A DNA stretch of 64,000 nt from SVTX01 sp045653805 (GTDB lineage: Bacteria; Bacillota; Clostridia; Oscillospirales; CAG-272). Below the pieces are notes generated by a model, which saw only the letters and a list, made by a program, of their open reading frames with translations, searched no databases and was not told the DNA's origin. Shown here piece by piece: positions 25,750 through 35,109 of the stretch. A program made the position numbers and the translations under genes. The stretch spans positions 62,001-126,000 of the forward strand of contig JAZOMF010000075.1 of the NCBI GenBank assembly GCA_045653805.1, in the 5' to 3' direction. The stretch's first letter is position 1. Each line of letters opens with the position of its first letter.

Positions 25750-26894
25750 TGGATATAGTTTGGTATTTATTGCTGACACTTTTGTTGCTCAGCATTATGG
25801 TAGTTATTCACGAGCTTGGACACTTTTTATTTGCGAGACTATTCAATGTCACGGTTTATGAGTTTTCCATCGGCATGGGGCCCGCTATATTCACTACCGC
25901 CAAAAAGAAAAATAAAACAAAGAACCAAAGCGAGATTGGAGATACATTTCATTCACCCGAGATAGACGAATCGGCAAAAAAGCTCAATGCAGAGAAACCC
26001 GACGAGGAAAAGCCCTCTAAAACGGTATTTAGCATCAGAGCCTTTCCCATTGGCGGATATGTACGAATGGCAGGCGAGGACGAAGCCTCTACTGATGTAA
26101 ACGCCTTCTGCAATAAGGCAGTATGGAAAAGATTGATTATAACCGTTGCAGGCGCTACTATGAACATCATGCTTGGAATTCTTTGTATGTTCACCATGGT
26201 CGGTATCGACTGTGTGCAGGACGGATACCTCGCATCTAACGTGGTTGACACCTTCTTTGAGGAGGCAACCTCCAATGATAAGCTGATGGAAGGCGACCGT
26301 ATCGTAAGAATAGATGGCATTTACGTCCATACAGGCCAAGAGGTCGTTTACGAAATACTCAACAACGGCTATGAGCCTATCGACATTCTGGTTGTAAGAG
26401 ATGGCGAGCGAGTACTTCTCGAGGACGTACAATTTCCGACAGAGGAAACCGCAGGTACCACCATAGGAAACAGAGATTTCTACGTTAAAAGGGAAGATGT
26501 TTCCTTTGTTTCGATAGTAAAGCACTCAATATTCAGATCATTCTCAACCGTTAAGGTAATAATCGATGGGATCAAGGATATGCTGACAGGTCGATATGGC
26601 GCAGAAGCGGTTTCAGGTCCCATCGGTATGGCAGGCGCCGTGGGTGATGCGGCAAGCATAGGATTCTATTCGCTGTTGCATCTTTTCACACTCATAACCA
26701 TGAATCTCGGCGTATTCAATCTCTTGCCTCTGCCTGCGCTGGACGGAGGAAGAATAATCTTCCTTTTAATCGAAATGATCCGCAGAAAGCCCGTAAAACG
26801 AGAGGTAGAGGGAATGATCAACACCGTAGGACTCCTCGCTCTGCTCGGACTTATGCTTATCGTTACCCTCAAGGACATTATTAACCTTTTCTGA
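25749..26894 (+). CDS. rseP: Site-2 intramembrane zinc metalloprotease (RIP)
   Basis: A 381-residue membrane protease. The zinc motif is H21-E-L-G-H25 in the first helix. A central PDZ-like region (about 150-240) contains SNDKLMEGDRIVRIDG. The second zinc motif LPLPALDGGRI has its Asp at residue 332. In Firmicutes the orthologue RasP/RseP cleaves anti-sigma factors, cell division proteins and signal-peptide remnants. A lysine-rich, charged insert (about 55-90) between helix 1 and the PDZ domain is longer than usual. The start overlaps the dxr stop by one base, indicating translational coupling. Confidence 0.95.
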   Translation: MDIVWYLLLTLLLLSIMVVIHELGHFLFARLFNVTVYEFSIGMGPAIFTTAKKKNKTKNQSEIGDTFHSPEIDESAKKLNAEKPDEEKPSKTVFSIRAFPIGGYVRMAGEDEASTDVNAFCNKAVWKRLIITVAGATMNIMLGILCMFTMVGIDCVQDGYLASNVVDTFFEEATSNDKLMEGDRIVRIDGIYVHTGQEVVYEILNNGYEPIDILVVRDGERVLLEDVQFPTEETAGTTIGNRDFYVKREDVSFVSIVKHSIFRSFSTVKVIIDGIKDMLTGRYGAEAVSGPIGMAGAVGDAASIGFYSLLHLFTLITMNLGVFNLLPLPALDGGRIIFLLIEMIRRKPVKREVEGMINTVGLLALLGLMLIVTLKDIINLF

Positions 26895-26914
26895 TATTAA
26901 CAAGGAACAAAAAT

Positions 26915-28009
26915 ATGATCTACAATAAAATCAGACGTAAAACAAGAGAGATCACCGTTGGCGGTATCAAAATAGGCGGAGAAAATAAGATCGCCATTCA
27001 ATCTATGACCAACACCGACACCAAGGACGCATCTGATACTCTTGAACAGATAAAAAGACTTGCGAGCGCAGGTTGTGACGTGGTAAGAATTACCGTTCCC
27101 GACGAGGAGGCGGCTGAAACCGTCAGATTCATCAAAGAGTCGGGCATTCGCACTCCCATAGTGGCTGACATTCATTTCGACTACCGCGCAGCTCTCAAGT
27201 CTGCCGAATATGGAGTTGATAAAATTCGCATCAACCCCGGAAACATCGGCGACGAGGAGAGAGTCAAGGCGGTAGTTGACGCCTGCAAGTCAAGAAATAT
27301 TCCTATACGAATCGGTGTTAACAGCGGATCGGTAGAAAAGCATATTCTTGCCAAGCACGGATCTCCCACTCCCGAGGCACTCTGCGAAAGTGCGCTCTAT
27401 CACGCGTCTATACTTGAAAAATATGACTTTTACGACACCGCTATTTCAATAAAGTCCTCCGATGTGTCCACAATGATAGCCGCTAACCGTCTTGTTGCCG
27501 AGCGTTGCGACTATCCCATACATATTGGCGTTACCGAGGCAGGAGATGAAAGACGAGGCACTATAAAGAGCGCTATCGGTATAGGCTCTCTGCTTTGCGA
27601 CGGAATTGGTGACACCCTGAGAGTTTCTCTCACCGCAGACCCCGTAAACGAGGTTGGAGCTGCAAAGGCTTTGCTTAACGCCTTGAATATCGAAGGGCAG
27701 TGCGGCATGAATATAGTAAGCTGTCCCACCTGCGGAAGAACAAAGATCGATCTTATATCCTTGTCCGCTCATTTCTCGGAGGCGATTGCCGCAGAAAAGC
27801 TTGACGATCTGCCTATTACCGTGGCTCTCATGGGCTGTATTGTAAATGGACCCGGAGAAGCACACGAAGCCGACCTCGGCATCGCGGGAGGTCGCGGAGA
27901 GGCTCTGCTTTTCGCTCACGGACAACCCTTGGGTAAGATCAAGGAAAGCGAGATAATCCCCACACTCATTAAAGAAATCAAAAAAATCAAGGAAGAAAAA
28001 TTTTCTTAA
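26915..28009 (+). CDS. ispG: 4-hydroxy-3-methylbut-2-enyl diphosphate synthase
   Basis: A 364-residue [4Fe-4S] enzyme of the MEP pathway that converts ME-cPP to HMBPP. The TIM-barrel N-terminal half contains IQSMTNTDTKDASDTLEQI and VADIHFDYRAAL. The iron-sulfur ligands are Cys270 and Cys273 in CPTCGRT and Cys308 in MGCIVNGPGEAHEADLG. The short bacterial form lacks the extra domain of chloroplast and some bacterial homologues. It starts 20 bases after rseP with AAGGAAC upstream. Confidence 0.97.
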   Translation: MIYNKIRRKTREITVGGIKIGGENKIAIQSMTNTDTKDASDTLEQIKRLASAGCDVVRITVPDEEAAETVRFIKESGIRTPIVADIHFDYRAALKSAEYGVDKIRINPGNIGDEERVKAVVDACKSRNIPIRIGVNSGSVEKHILAKHGSPTPEALCESALYHASILEKYDFYDTAISIKSSDVSTMIAANRLVAERCDYPIHIGVTEAGDERRGTIKSAIGIGSLLCDGIGDTLRVSLTADPVNEVGAAKALLNALNIEGQCGMNIVSCPTCGRTKIDLISLSAHFSEAIAAEKLDDLPITVALMGCIVNGPGEAHEADLGIAGGRGEALLFAHGQPLGKIKESEIIPTLIKEIKKIKEEKFS

Positions 28010-28011
28010 GT

Positions 28012-31000
28012 ATGGCAAAGACGTTTTTACAGATTTTTGAAAAATACAAAGCCGATGAGCTCGTCGAAGAAATTCTAAACCGCGCTCAAAATATTAAGAT
28101 CCAGGCCGACAAAGCAAACCGCATTTTGCAGGTGTCGGCCGATTTTCCCATGCTTATCGACAAGGAAACCCTCTACCGAATCGAAACGGAAATAGCAAAG
28201 GCATATCAGCTCTCTTGGGTCAAGATAATGCCTCACTATCCCCGAGAGCTTTTCGATAGCAGTTACATTCCCGATCTGCTTAAGGAAACCGAAAAGATCG
28301 GAATTGTTGCAATGGGATTTTTCAACAAATACAGATATAATCTTGAAAATAACACTTTAAATATAGAAATTCCATTTACCGAAAACGGCGTAAAATTGCT
28401 TTATGACGGAAGAACTCCGGGAGTTATGCAGGGAATTATTCTTTCTGAATTCGGAATCAACATCAAGGTAAATATCGTACATACTAACGATGAAATATTC
28501 CTCGCCAGCAACAATTCTCTTGAAAAGTATCTGGAAGATTTCGACAAGAGAATGACAGCAGAGGCAAAGGCATATGATGCAAGAATGGCTCAAAGGCTGA
28601 CCTCTACGCCTCCATCCGACGAGGAAGCAAATATGCTCCCCAGAAAGACCACTTTGTTCGACGAAAATGCGGTTGCAACCGTAGAAAACGGAATCTGCAA
28701 AATCGGTAACGGTACGTTTGACATCTCCGAGCCCGAATACGTTTACGGCGAGCCCTTTACCATCGAGCCTACACCCATTTCAGACATAAACAAGCCCCAG
28801 CGAAATATAGTTATCCTCGGAACGGTATTCGATTACACCCAGGAGCCCAGCCGCTCGGGAGACAAGATGAATATCTCCTTCGCAATCAGCGACGGCAACT
28901 CATCTGTTGAGGTCAAATGCTTTGCAACCCTTGAGGATGCCGAGGAGATATCCGCAAACGTTAAAAACGGCGCGGTTTTGGCTCTCAAAGGATATGCCAA
29001 GAAGGAACTACGCAAGGATAGAACCGAGGGAACAGATTTCCAGTTTTATTTCAATAATATTGCAAAAATCAAGAAGCTCTTGAGAGTAGATAACGCTCCC
29101 GTCAAGCGCGTTGAGCTTCACCTGCACACCCAGATGTCCCACATGGATGCTCTTATTCCGCCCGACGTGGCCGTCAAGCAGGCAAAGGCTTGGGGACACC
29201 CCGCAGTTGCTATTACCGACCACGGCACGGTGCAGGGCTATCAGGATGCGATGCTTGCCTCAGAAAAGCTAGGTCAGAAGGTCATCTACGGCGTCGAGGC
29301 TTACTTCGTAAACGATACCGCAGGTGCGCTTTACGGCAGCTACAACGAGGATTTTGACGAGGAGACTATAGTTTTCGATATTGAGACTACGGGTCTTTCC
29401 GTAAAGAACTGCCGAATCACCGAGATCGGTGCTGTAAAGATTAATGGCGGCGAGGTTATCGACACCTTTAATACCTTCGTCAACCCCGAAATTCCGATTC
29501 CCGAGGAAATAGTAAATCTTACCGGCATTACCGACGAAATGGTTGCAGACGCGCCCAAGATCAAGGATGCTCTTGAAGCCTTCTTCGCATTTATCGGTGA
29601 CCGTGAAAGCGAAAAGAAAAAGCTTCTCGTCGCACACAACGCAAGCTTTGATATGGGCTTTATCCGTTACGCGGCAGAGAAGTGCGGCATGGATTTCCCC
29701 AACCCCTACCTCGACACGGTCGCGCTTTCCAGATACATAAATCCCGACCTCAAAAAGCATAAGCTTGACATTTTGGCAGAGCACTACGGTCTTGGTGACT
29801 TTAACCACCACAGAGCCTGCGATGACGCGGCTATGCTTGCGGCTATCTACGTAAAGATGACCGCATCTATGCGAGAGCAGGATATTAAGAGCTTTGAGCA
29901 GTTAAAGCGCGATATGAGCGCAAATTCTAACCCCTTCAACCTCAAGCCCTACCATCAGATCATTCTTGTAAAGAACAAGATCGGTCTTAAAAACCTCTAT
30001 AAGCTCATTTCCTTCGGATTTTTGAAGTATTATAAGCGACACCCGAGAATTCCCAAGACCGAACTTGAAAAGCACCGTGAGGGCCTTATAATCGGCTCTG
30101 CATGCGAGGCGGGCGAGCTTTTTACCGCAATTCTTGAAAACAGACCCGAAGCCGAGATCGAGGAGATAGTGAATTTCTACGATTATCTTGAAATCCAGCC
30201 CATTTCCAACAACCGATTCCTTATAAGAGAGGAAAGAGCAAAGGACGAGGAGGATCTTCGCAATCTCAATCGCAGGATCGTTGAGCTGGGCGAAAAATAC
30301 AACAAGCCTGTAGTTGCAACCTGTGACGCTCACTTCTTAAATGACGAGGACGAGCTTTACCGCAAAATTTTGCTTGCAGGTCAGAAATTTAAGGATTTCG
30401 ATAGCGAATCTCACCTCTATTACCGCACCACCGAGGAAATGCTGGAGGAATTCTCATACCTCGGAAAAGAAAAGGCTTACGAGGTTGTTGTAAAGAACAC
30501 AAATATGATAAACGATATGATAGAGAGCGACATCCGTCCTTTCCCCAAGGGTACTTTTACCCCCGACATGGAGGGCGCGGAGGAAGACCTTACCAGAATT
30601 TGCTACGAGCGAGCAAAATCCATGTATGGCGACCCTCTCCCCGAAATAGTTGAGCAGAGACTTGATAAGGAGCTTACCTCTATCATCAAAAACGGCTTTG
30701 CGGTGCTTTATATGATCGCGCAGAAGTTGGTTTGGTACAGTGAGCAGAACGGCTTTCTGGTGGGCTCCCGTGGCTCGGTTGGATCGTCCTTCGTAGCATC
30801 AATGGCGGGAATTTCCGGGGTTAACCCTCTGCCTCCTCACTATTGGTGCCCCAACTGTCAGTACAACGATTTTTCCAACCCGGATAAGGCTGGCTCGGGC
30901 TTTGACTTGCCCGACAGAAATTGTCCTAACTGCGGACAAAAGCTGAAAGCGGACGGTCATCACATACCTTTCGAAACCTTCCTTGGATTCTACGGAGATA

Positions 31001-32439
31001 AATCCCCCGATATTGACCTTAATTTTTCGGGAGAGGTTCAGGGTAAGGTGCATAAGTACACCGAGGAATTGTTTGGCGCGGAGAACGTGTTCCGTGCGGG
31101 AACTATCGGTACTCTTGCCGATAAGACCGCCTACGGTTACGTTATGAAATTCCTTGAGGAAAAGGGAATCAGCCTCCCTCGTGCCGAGGTAAACCGAATA
31201 GTTTCCAACTGTGTTGGCGTTAAGCGCTCCACGGGTCAGCACCCCGGCGGTATCGTCGTTGTTCCCAAGCAGTATGAGATCTACGATTTCTGCCCCGTAC
31301 AGCACCCCGCAGACGACCCCAACTCCGACATTGTAACAACCCACTTCACCTTCGAGTATCTCCACGATACGCTCTTGAAGCTTGACGAGCTTGGACACGA
31401 TATGCCGACCAAATATAAGTACCTGGAAAAGTACTCGGGCAACACCAACGTTATGGACGTGCCTATGAACGATAAGTCGGTTTACGAGCTGTTCTTGTCC
31501 ACCAAATCTCTCGGAGTTTCTCCCGACGATATAAACTGTAACATCGGAACATACGGTCTGCCCGAGTTTGGCACAAGATTCGTTATCAAGATGGTTGAGG
31601 AGGCAAAGCCTAAATCCTTCTCCGACCTTTTGCAGATCTCGGGACTTTCCCACGGCACCGACGTTTGGTCAGGTAACGCCCAAGACCTTATAAATCAAGG
31701 CGTGTGTAACATTTCCAACGTTATCGGATGTCGAGACAACATCATGAACGACCTTATCGCCTACGGCGTTGAAAAATCCCACGCCTTTAAGATAATGGAA
31801 TCGGTCAGAAAGGGCAAGGGTCTCACCCCCGAGTGGGAGGAGGAAATGGTTGCCGCAGGCGTTCCCGATTGGTATATCGGCTCTTGTAAGAAGATCAAGT
31901 ACATGTTCCCCAAGGCGCATGCGGCGGCATACGTTATGTCGGCTATCCGTCTTGGCTGGTACAAGGTGCATATCCCCATCGCGTTCTATTGCGCTATGTT
32001 CACCGTTGCTCCCGGCGGCTTTGATGCCGAGATAGTTATGGGCGGCAGAAGCCGAGTTCAGGCAACCATCAAGGACATCGAGCAGAGAACGAGAGAAAAG
32101 AAAGAGGTCACCCCCAAGGAGCAGGCAAGTATCCCCACACTCCAGCTTATAAACGAGGCTATGGCGAGAGGAATCAAGTTCCTTCCCATCAACATTATCA
32201 AGTCCGAGTCCTCGGCGTTTGTGCCCGAAAACGGCGCTATAAGAATGCCTTTCTCGGCTCTCAGCGGTCTTGGTGAAAACGCGGCGGCTAATATCGTTGC
32301 GGCGAGAGCGGAAGAACCCTTCTTCTCGGTAGAAGATCTCCAGATAAGAGCAAAGCTGACCAAATCGGTTATCGAAGTCCTTAGAAACAATAAGGTTCTT
32401 GAAGGTCTTGACGAAACCGACCAGTTGAGCTTCTTCTAA
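28012..32439 (+). CDS. polC: DNA polymerase III alpha subunit, PolC type
   Basis: A 1475-residue replicative polymerase of low-GC Gram-positives. Domain order: N-terminal region (1-230), OB fold (about 260-350), split PHP domain beginning VELHLHTQMSHMDA (367 on), inserted DEDDh proofreading exonuclease with FDIETTG (455-461) and HNASFDMGF, second PHP part with TCDAHF, and the polymerase core. The core has GSRGSVGSSFVA (from 918), a Cys-pair zinc segment near 946, catalytic PDIDLNF (Asp1000 and Asp1002), and fingers with AYGVEKSHAFKIM. All motifs are intact. The ATG is two bases after the ispG stop; the nearest Shine-Dalgarno-like sequence is far, so coupling is likely. Confidence 0.98.
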   Translation: MAKTFLQIFEKYKADELVEEILNRAQNIKIQADKANRILQVSADFPMLIDKETLYRIETEIAKAYQLSWVKIMPHYPRELFDSSYIPDLLKETEKIGIVAMGFFNKYRYNLENNTLNIEIPFTENGVKLLYDGRTPGVMQGIILSEFGINIKVNIVHTNDEIFLASNNSLEKYLEDFDKRMTAEAKAYDARMAQRLTSTPPSDEEANMLPRKTTLFDENAVATVENGICKIGNGTFDISEPEYVYGEPFTIEPTPISDINKPQRNIVILGTVFDYTQEPSRSGDKMNISFAISDGNSSVEVKCFATLEDAEEISANVKNGAVLALKGYAKKELRKDRTEGTDFQFYFNNIAKIKKLLRVDNAPVKRVELHLHTQMSHMDALIPPDVAVKQAKAWGHPAVAITDHGTVQGYQDAMLASEKLGQKVIYGVEAYFVNDTAGALYGSYNEDFDEETIVFDIETTGLSVKNCRITEIGAVKINGGEVIDTFNTFVNPEIPIPEEIVNLTGITDEMVADAPKIKDALEAFFAFIGDRESEKKKLLVAHNASFDMGFIRYAAEKCGMDFPNPYLDTVALSRYINPDLKKHKLDILAEHYGLGDFNHHRACDDAAMLAAIYVKMTASMREQDIKSFEQLKRDMSANSNPFNLKPYHQIILVKNKIGLKNLYKLISFGFLKYYKRHPRIPKTELEKHREGLIIGSACEAGELFTAILENRPEAEIEEIVNFYDYLEIQPISNNRFLIREERAKDEEDLRNLNRRIVELGEKYNKPVVATCDAHFLNDEDELYRKILLAGQKFKDFDSESHLYYRTTEEMLEEFSYLGKEKAYEVVVKNTNMINDMIESDIRPFPKGTFTPDMEGAEEDLTRICYERAKSMYGDPLPEIVEQRLDKELTSIIKNGFAVLYMIAQKLVWYSEQNGFLVGSRGSVGSSFVASMAGISGVNPLPPHYWCPNCQYNDFSNPDKAGSGFDLPDRNCPNCGQKLKADGHHIPFETFLGFYGDKSPDIDLNFSGEVQGKVHKYTEELFGAENVFRAGTIGTLADKTAYGYVMKFLEEKGISLPRAEVNRIVSNCVGVKRSTGQHPGGIVVVPKQYEIYDFCPVQHPADDPNSDIVTTHFTFEYLHDTLLKLDELGHDMPTKYKYLEKYSGNTNVMDVPMNDKSVYELFLSTKSLGVSPDDINCNIGTYGLPEFGTRFVIKMVEEAKPKSFSDLLQISGLSHGTDVWSGNAQDLINQGVCNISNVIGCRDNIMNDLIAYGVEKSHAFKIMESVRKGKGLTPEWEEEMVAAGVPDWYIGSCKKIKYMFPKAHAAAYVMSAIRLGWYKVHIPIAFYCAMFTVAPGGFDAEIVMGGRSRVQATIKDIEQRTREKKEVTPKEQASIPTLQLINEAMARGIKFLPINIIKSESSAFVPENGAIRMPFSALSGLGENAAANIVAARAEEPFFSVEDLQIRAKLTKSVIEVLRNNKVLEGLDETDQLSFF

Positions 32440-32443
32440 AGCA

Positions 32444-32482
32444 TAAAAAAGGAACAGATTTTTAAAATCTGTTCCTTTTTCA
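32444..32482. terminator. Terminator after polC, possibly bidirectional
   Basis: Stem AAAAAGGAACAGATTTT / AAAATCTGTTCCTTTTT, with T-rich flanks on both strands, between convergent polC and the LRR gene. Confidence 0.9.
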
Positions 32483-32494
32483 TATTTATTTAAA

Positions 32495-33160
32495 TTAAGA
32501 AACTCGCACTTCGTATGCGATGCTTCTGCACTCGAAGAATGCCTGATTGTTGATGACGGTCTTTGCGGGAACGTCCATATCTACCAAGGACGAGCAGTAA
32601 GCAAAGGCGCATTCGTCGATGTATTCAAGCTTTGAAGGAAGCTCAACGCGGCGAAGGCTCTCGCAAGCGTAGAAGGTACTGTTTTCAATAATCTTGAGGC
32701 TACGGGAAAGAGAAGCGGTGCAAAGATTTCTGCAGCCCTCAAAGGCAGCCGAGCAAAGACGGCTCACGGTGTCGGGAAGATCGACGTTTGAAAGAGCGGG
32801 GCAGTATGCAAACGCCTTTTCGCCAATCTCCTCAAGGGCGTTACCGAGGTCAACCCAAGAAAGCTTGTCGCAACCCATGAAGGCGCGTGTGCCTATCTCG
32901 TGAGTGCTTGTCAGCTTAACATAGGTCAGCTCGCGGCACCAAGCAAATGCCTGCGCCTCAATAAATCTGACCGAGGCGGGAAGAGTTACGCTCTTTATCT
33001 GTGTAGAGCGAGCAAAAGCCTTTTCCGCAACGCCTACTACGGGGTAACCCTCAACCGCAGAGGGCACGACGATATGCTCGTCGGTGCAGTTGCCGATGCT
33101 GCGCAAAATAGCCACGCCGCTTTTCGAAACCGCATATTCAAGACCACGTGAAACTCTCAT
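32495..33160 (-). CDS. BspA-type leucine-rich repeat protein
   Basis: A 221-residue protein made almost entirely of LRR_5 repeats of the Treponema/BspA type. The unit I-x-x-x-A-F-x-x-C-x-x-L-x-x-V-x-L-P recurs about six to seven times, as in IEAQAFAWCRELTYVKL, IGEKAFAYCPALSNVDLP and IDECAFAYCSSLVDMDVP. Unlike most members there is no signal peptide, anchor or repeat-flanking domain, so a cytosolic role is implied. The start at 33160 (MRVSRGLEYA) follows AAAGGAG eight bases upstream. It is preferred to a longer in-frame start at 33211 that would precede the Shine-Dalgarno. Confidence 0.8.
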   Translation of the reverse strand: MRVSRGLEYAVSKSGVAILRSIGNCTDEHIVVPSAVEGYPVVGVAEKAFARSTQIKSVTLPASVRFIEAQAFAWCRELTYVKLTSTHEIGTRAFMGCDKLSWVDLGNALEEIGEKAFAYCPALSNVDLPDTVSRLCSAAFEGCRNLCTASLSRSLKIIENSTFYACESLRRVELPSKLEYIDECAFAYCSSLVDMDVPAKTVINNQAFFECRSIAYEVRVS

Positions 33161-33213
33161 CGGTGTGACTCCTTTCTGCAAAATCGACCTCTGTCGTAGT
33201 GAAATATACATCT

Positions 33214-33242
33214 ATTTTACACCAAAAACTCTTATTTGTCAA
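33214..33242 (-). promoter_or_regulatory. Promoter for the LRR gene
   Basis: Read on the minus strand: -35 TTGACA (33242-33237), 17-bp spacer, -10 TAAAAT (33219-33214). Confidence 0.75.
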
Positions 33243-33338
33243 CCCCATTTGCGGAATTTGCCGTTTTTGATGCCTTTTTCGGTCTTTTGTAGCCCCCGAA
33301 CAGCCTGTACTTTAATATATACGACAAGGGGAAAAATT

Positions 33339-33380
33339 ATGATATTCTTTATTTTTTTGTTGCAAAATTTTTCTTGTTAA
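33339..33380 (+). other. Possible tiny ORF upstream of dut
   Basis: AAGGGG then seven bases then ATG opens a 13-codon hydrophobic frame ending LLQNFSC before a stop. A Shine-Dalgarno before such a short frame could mark a leader peptide or be chance in an AT-rich gap. The rest of 33243-33446 shows nothing definite. Confidence 0.2.
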
Positions 33381-33446
33381 CCATTTCTTAATTATTTTTT
33401 GATAAAATATAGTTATATTATATTGAATTAATTTGGAGAAAAAATT

Positions 33447-33890
33447 ATGAAAACTAAAGTTGAGATCAAAAAGCTTGATGAAAGAGCAATAATTCCGACA
33501 TACGGCACCGAGTTTTCGGCAGGTGCTGACCTTTACGCGCTCCTTGACGAGCCTGCAATTATCGCTCCCGGCGAAACCAAGCTTATTCACACAGGAATCG
33601 CTATGGCTATCCCTGAATGTCTTGTAGGTCTTATTTTTGCCCGTAGCGGAATGGCTACCAAGCGCGGTCTTGCTCCCGCTAACAAGGTGGGCGTTATCGA
33701 CAGCGACTACCGCGGCGAGATAATGGTTGCGCTTCACAATCACGGCACTGTATCCCAGAGCGTTGAGAGCGGAGAGAGAATTGCACAGATCTCATTTGTG
33801 CCTTTTTATGCCGCTGAATTTGACGTATGCGACGAGCTATCCGAAACGGTGCGCGGCGCAGGCGGCTTTGGCTCTACGGGAAGCAAGTAA
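33447..33890 (+). CDS. dut: dUTP diphosphatase
   Basis: A 147-residue trimeric dUTPase that hydrolyses dUTP to dUMP, preventing uracil incorporation into DNA. All five motifs are visible: AGADLYA, ARSGMATKRGL, GVIDSDYRGEIMVAL, GERIAQISFVPF and the C-terminal arm RGAGGFGSTG. Length is standard. GGAG precedes the ATG. It is apparently monocistronic, with the cobW-type gene downstream having its own promoter. Confidence 0.97.
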   Translation: MKTKVEIKKLDERAIIPTYGTEFSAGADLYALLDEPAIIAPGETKLIHTGIAMAIPECLVGLIFARSGMATKRGLAPANKVGVIDSDYRGEIMVALHNHGTVSQSVESGERIAQISFVPFYAAEFDVCDELSETVRGAGGFGSTGSK

Positions 33891-33904
33891 TTTTTCAAAA
33901 ATCA

Positions 33905-33933
33905 TTGACTTTTGCCCGTTTTGGGGTTATAAT
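33905..33933 (+). promoter_or_regulatory. Promoter for the CobW-type GTPase pair
   Basis: -35 TTGACT (33905-33910), 17-bp spacer, -10 TATAAT (33928-33933). No clear Zur- or Fur-like palindrome is seen over it. Confidence 0.75.
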
Positions 33934-33972
33934 TCTTTTGTTATATTTAATTTATATTAGAAAGGCGCAAAA

Positions 33973-35085
33973 ATGACTAAAATTGACATATTTTCGGGCT
34001 TTCTCGGTGCAGGAAAGACCACCCTTATCAAAAAGCTTATTGAAGAAGCCTATCACGGCGAAAAAATAGTTCTTATTGAGAACGAATTCGGCGAGATCGG
34101 TATTGATAGCGGATTCTTGGCTGAGGCGGGAATTAAGATCAACGAAATGAACTCGGGTTGTATCTGCTGCTCCCTCGTTGGCGACTTCGCACTTGCTCTC
34201 AAGAAGGTTATTAACGAATACACCCCCGACCGCATTCTTATCGAGCCTTCGGGCGTTGGTAAGCTTTCCGACGTTATAAAGGCGGTCCAAAATGCAGACA
34301 CCGAGGGCGCAGTTCTTAACGGATTTACCACCGTTGTTGACGCTAACAAGTGCAAAATGCACATGAAGAACTTTGGCGAGTTCTTTAACGATCAACTTGA
34401 GAATGCAGGCTGTATCGTACTCAGCCACACAGGAAAGATGACCGATCAGAAGATAGCAGATTGCGTAGCGCTTCTCAAAGAGCATAACGCTACCGCGGTT
34501 ATCGTTTCTACCCCTTGGGAGGAGCTTTCGGGCGCACAGCTTCTTGAGGCTATGGAGAGAAAATCCACCCTTGAAGCAGAAATGAACGAGCTTGCCGAGG
34601 AGGCACACGAGCATCACCATCATCACGGACATCACCACCACGGCGAGTGCTGTCACCACGATCACGATCATGAGCATCACCACCACGAGCACGGTGAGGA
34701 GTGCCACTGCCACGAGCACGAGCATCACCATCACGAGCACGATGAGCACGGCAACTGCTCTTGCGGTCACCACCACGAGCACGGACACCACCATCACGCC
34801 GACGAGGTATTCGTAAGCTACGGTGCAGAAACCACCAAGAAGTTCAACGCCGACGCTCTCCGCGCGGCACTTGACGGCTTCACCGACACCGAAAAGTACG
34901 GAATGGTTCTGCGCGCAAAGGGAATTATCGCATCCGACGACGGTAGATGGATCCACTTCGACTACATCCCCGGCGAGAGCGACGTTCGTTTCGGCGGAGC
35001 CGCTGTTATCGGTCGCCTTTGCGTTATCGGATCCAAGCTTGATAAGAACGCCATCGGCGAGGCTTTGGGCGTCGAATTGGCTTGA
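33973..35085 (+). CDS. G3E/COG0523 (CobW-type) GTPase with His-rich tract
   Basis: A 370-residue metallochaperone-like GTPase. Walker A is GFLGAGKTT (residues 9-17). The family metal motif CxCC is present as G62-C-I-C-C66. The switch/Walker B region includes RILIEPSGVGKLSD. The guanine-specificity motif, normally NKxD, reads SHTGKM, a clear departure. A 64-residue His-rich tract (about 212-275), with interspersed Glu, Asp and Cys, links the GTPase domain to a CobW C-terminal domain (about 278-370). Family members deliver zinc, cobalt, iron or nickel to target proteins; the tract favours zinc, cobalt or nickel. It is followed after 24 bases by a second CobW-like gene. Confidence 0.88.
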   Translation: MTKIDIFSGFLGAGKTTLIKKLIEEAYHGEKIVLIENEFGEIGIDSGFLAEAGIKINEMNSGCICCSLVGDFALALKKVINEYTPDRILIEPSGVGKLSDVIKAVQNADTEGAVLNGFTTVVDANKCKMHMKNFGEFFNDQLENAGCIVLSHTGKMTDQKIADCVALLKEHNATAVIVSTPWEELSGAQLLEAMERKSTLEAEMNELAEEAHEHHHHHGHHHHGECCHHDHDHEHHHHEHGEECHCHEHEHHHHEHDEHGNCSCGHHHEHGHHHHADEVFVSYGAETTKKFNADALRAALDGFTDTEKYGMVLRAKGIIASDDGRWIHFDYIPGESDVRFGGAAVIGRLCVIGSKLDKNAIGEALGVELA

Positions 35086-35109
35086 TTTCATTGAGAAAGG
35101 TAGATTACA

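Noticed and set aside
34606..34800. CAC/GAG-rich near-repetitive DNA
   Set aside because: Not a CRISPR or satellite; it encodes the His-rich tract of the GTPase in frame.
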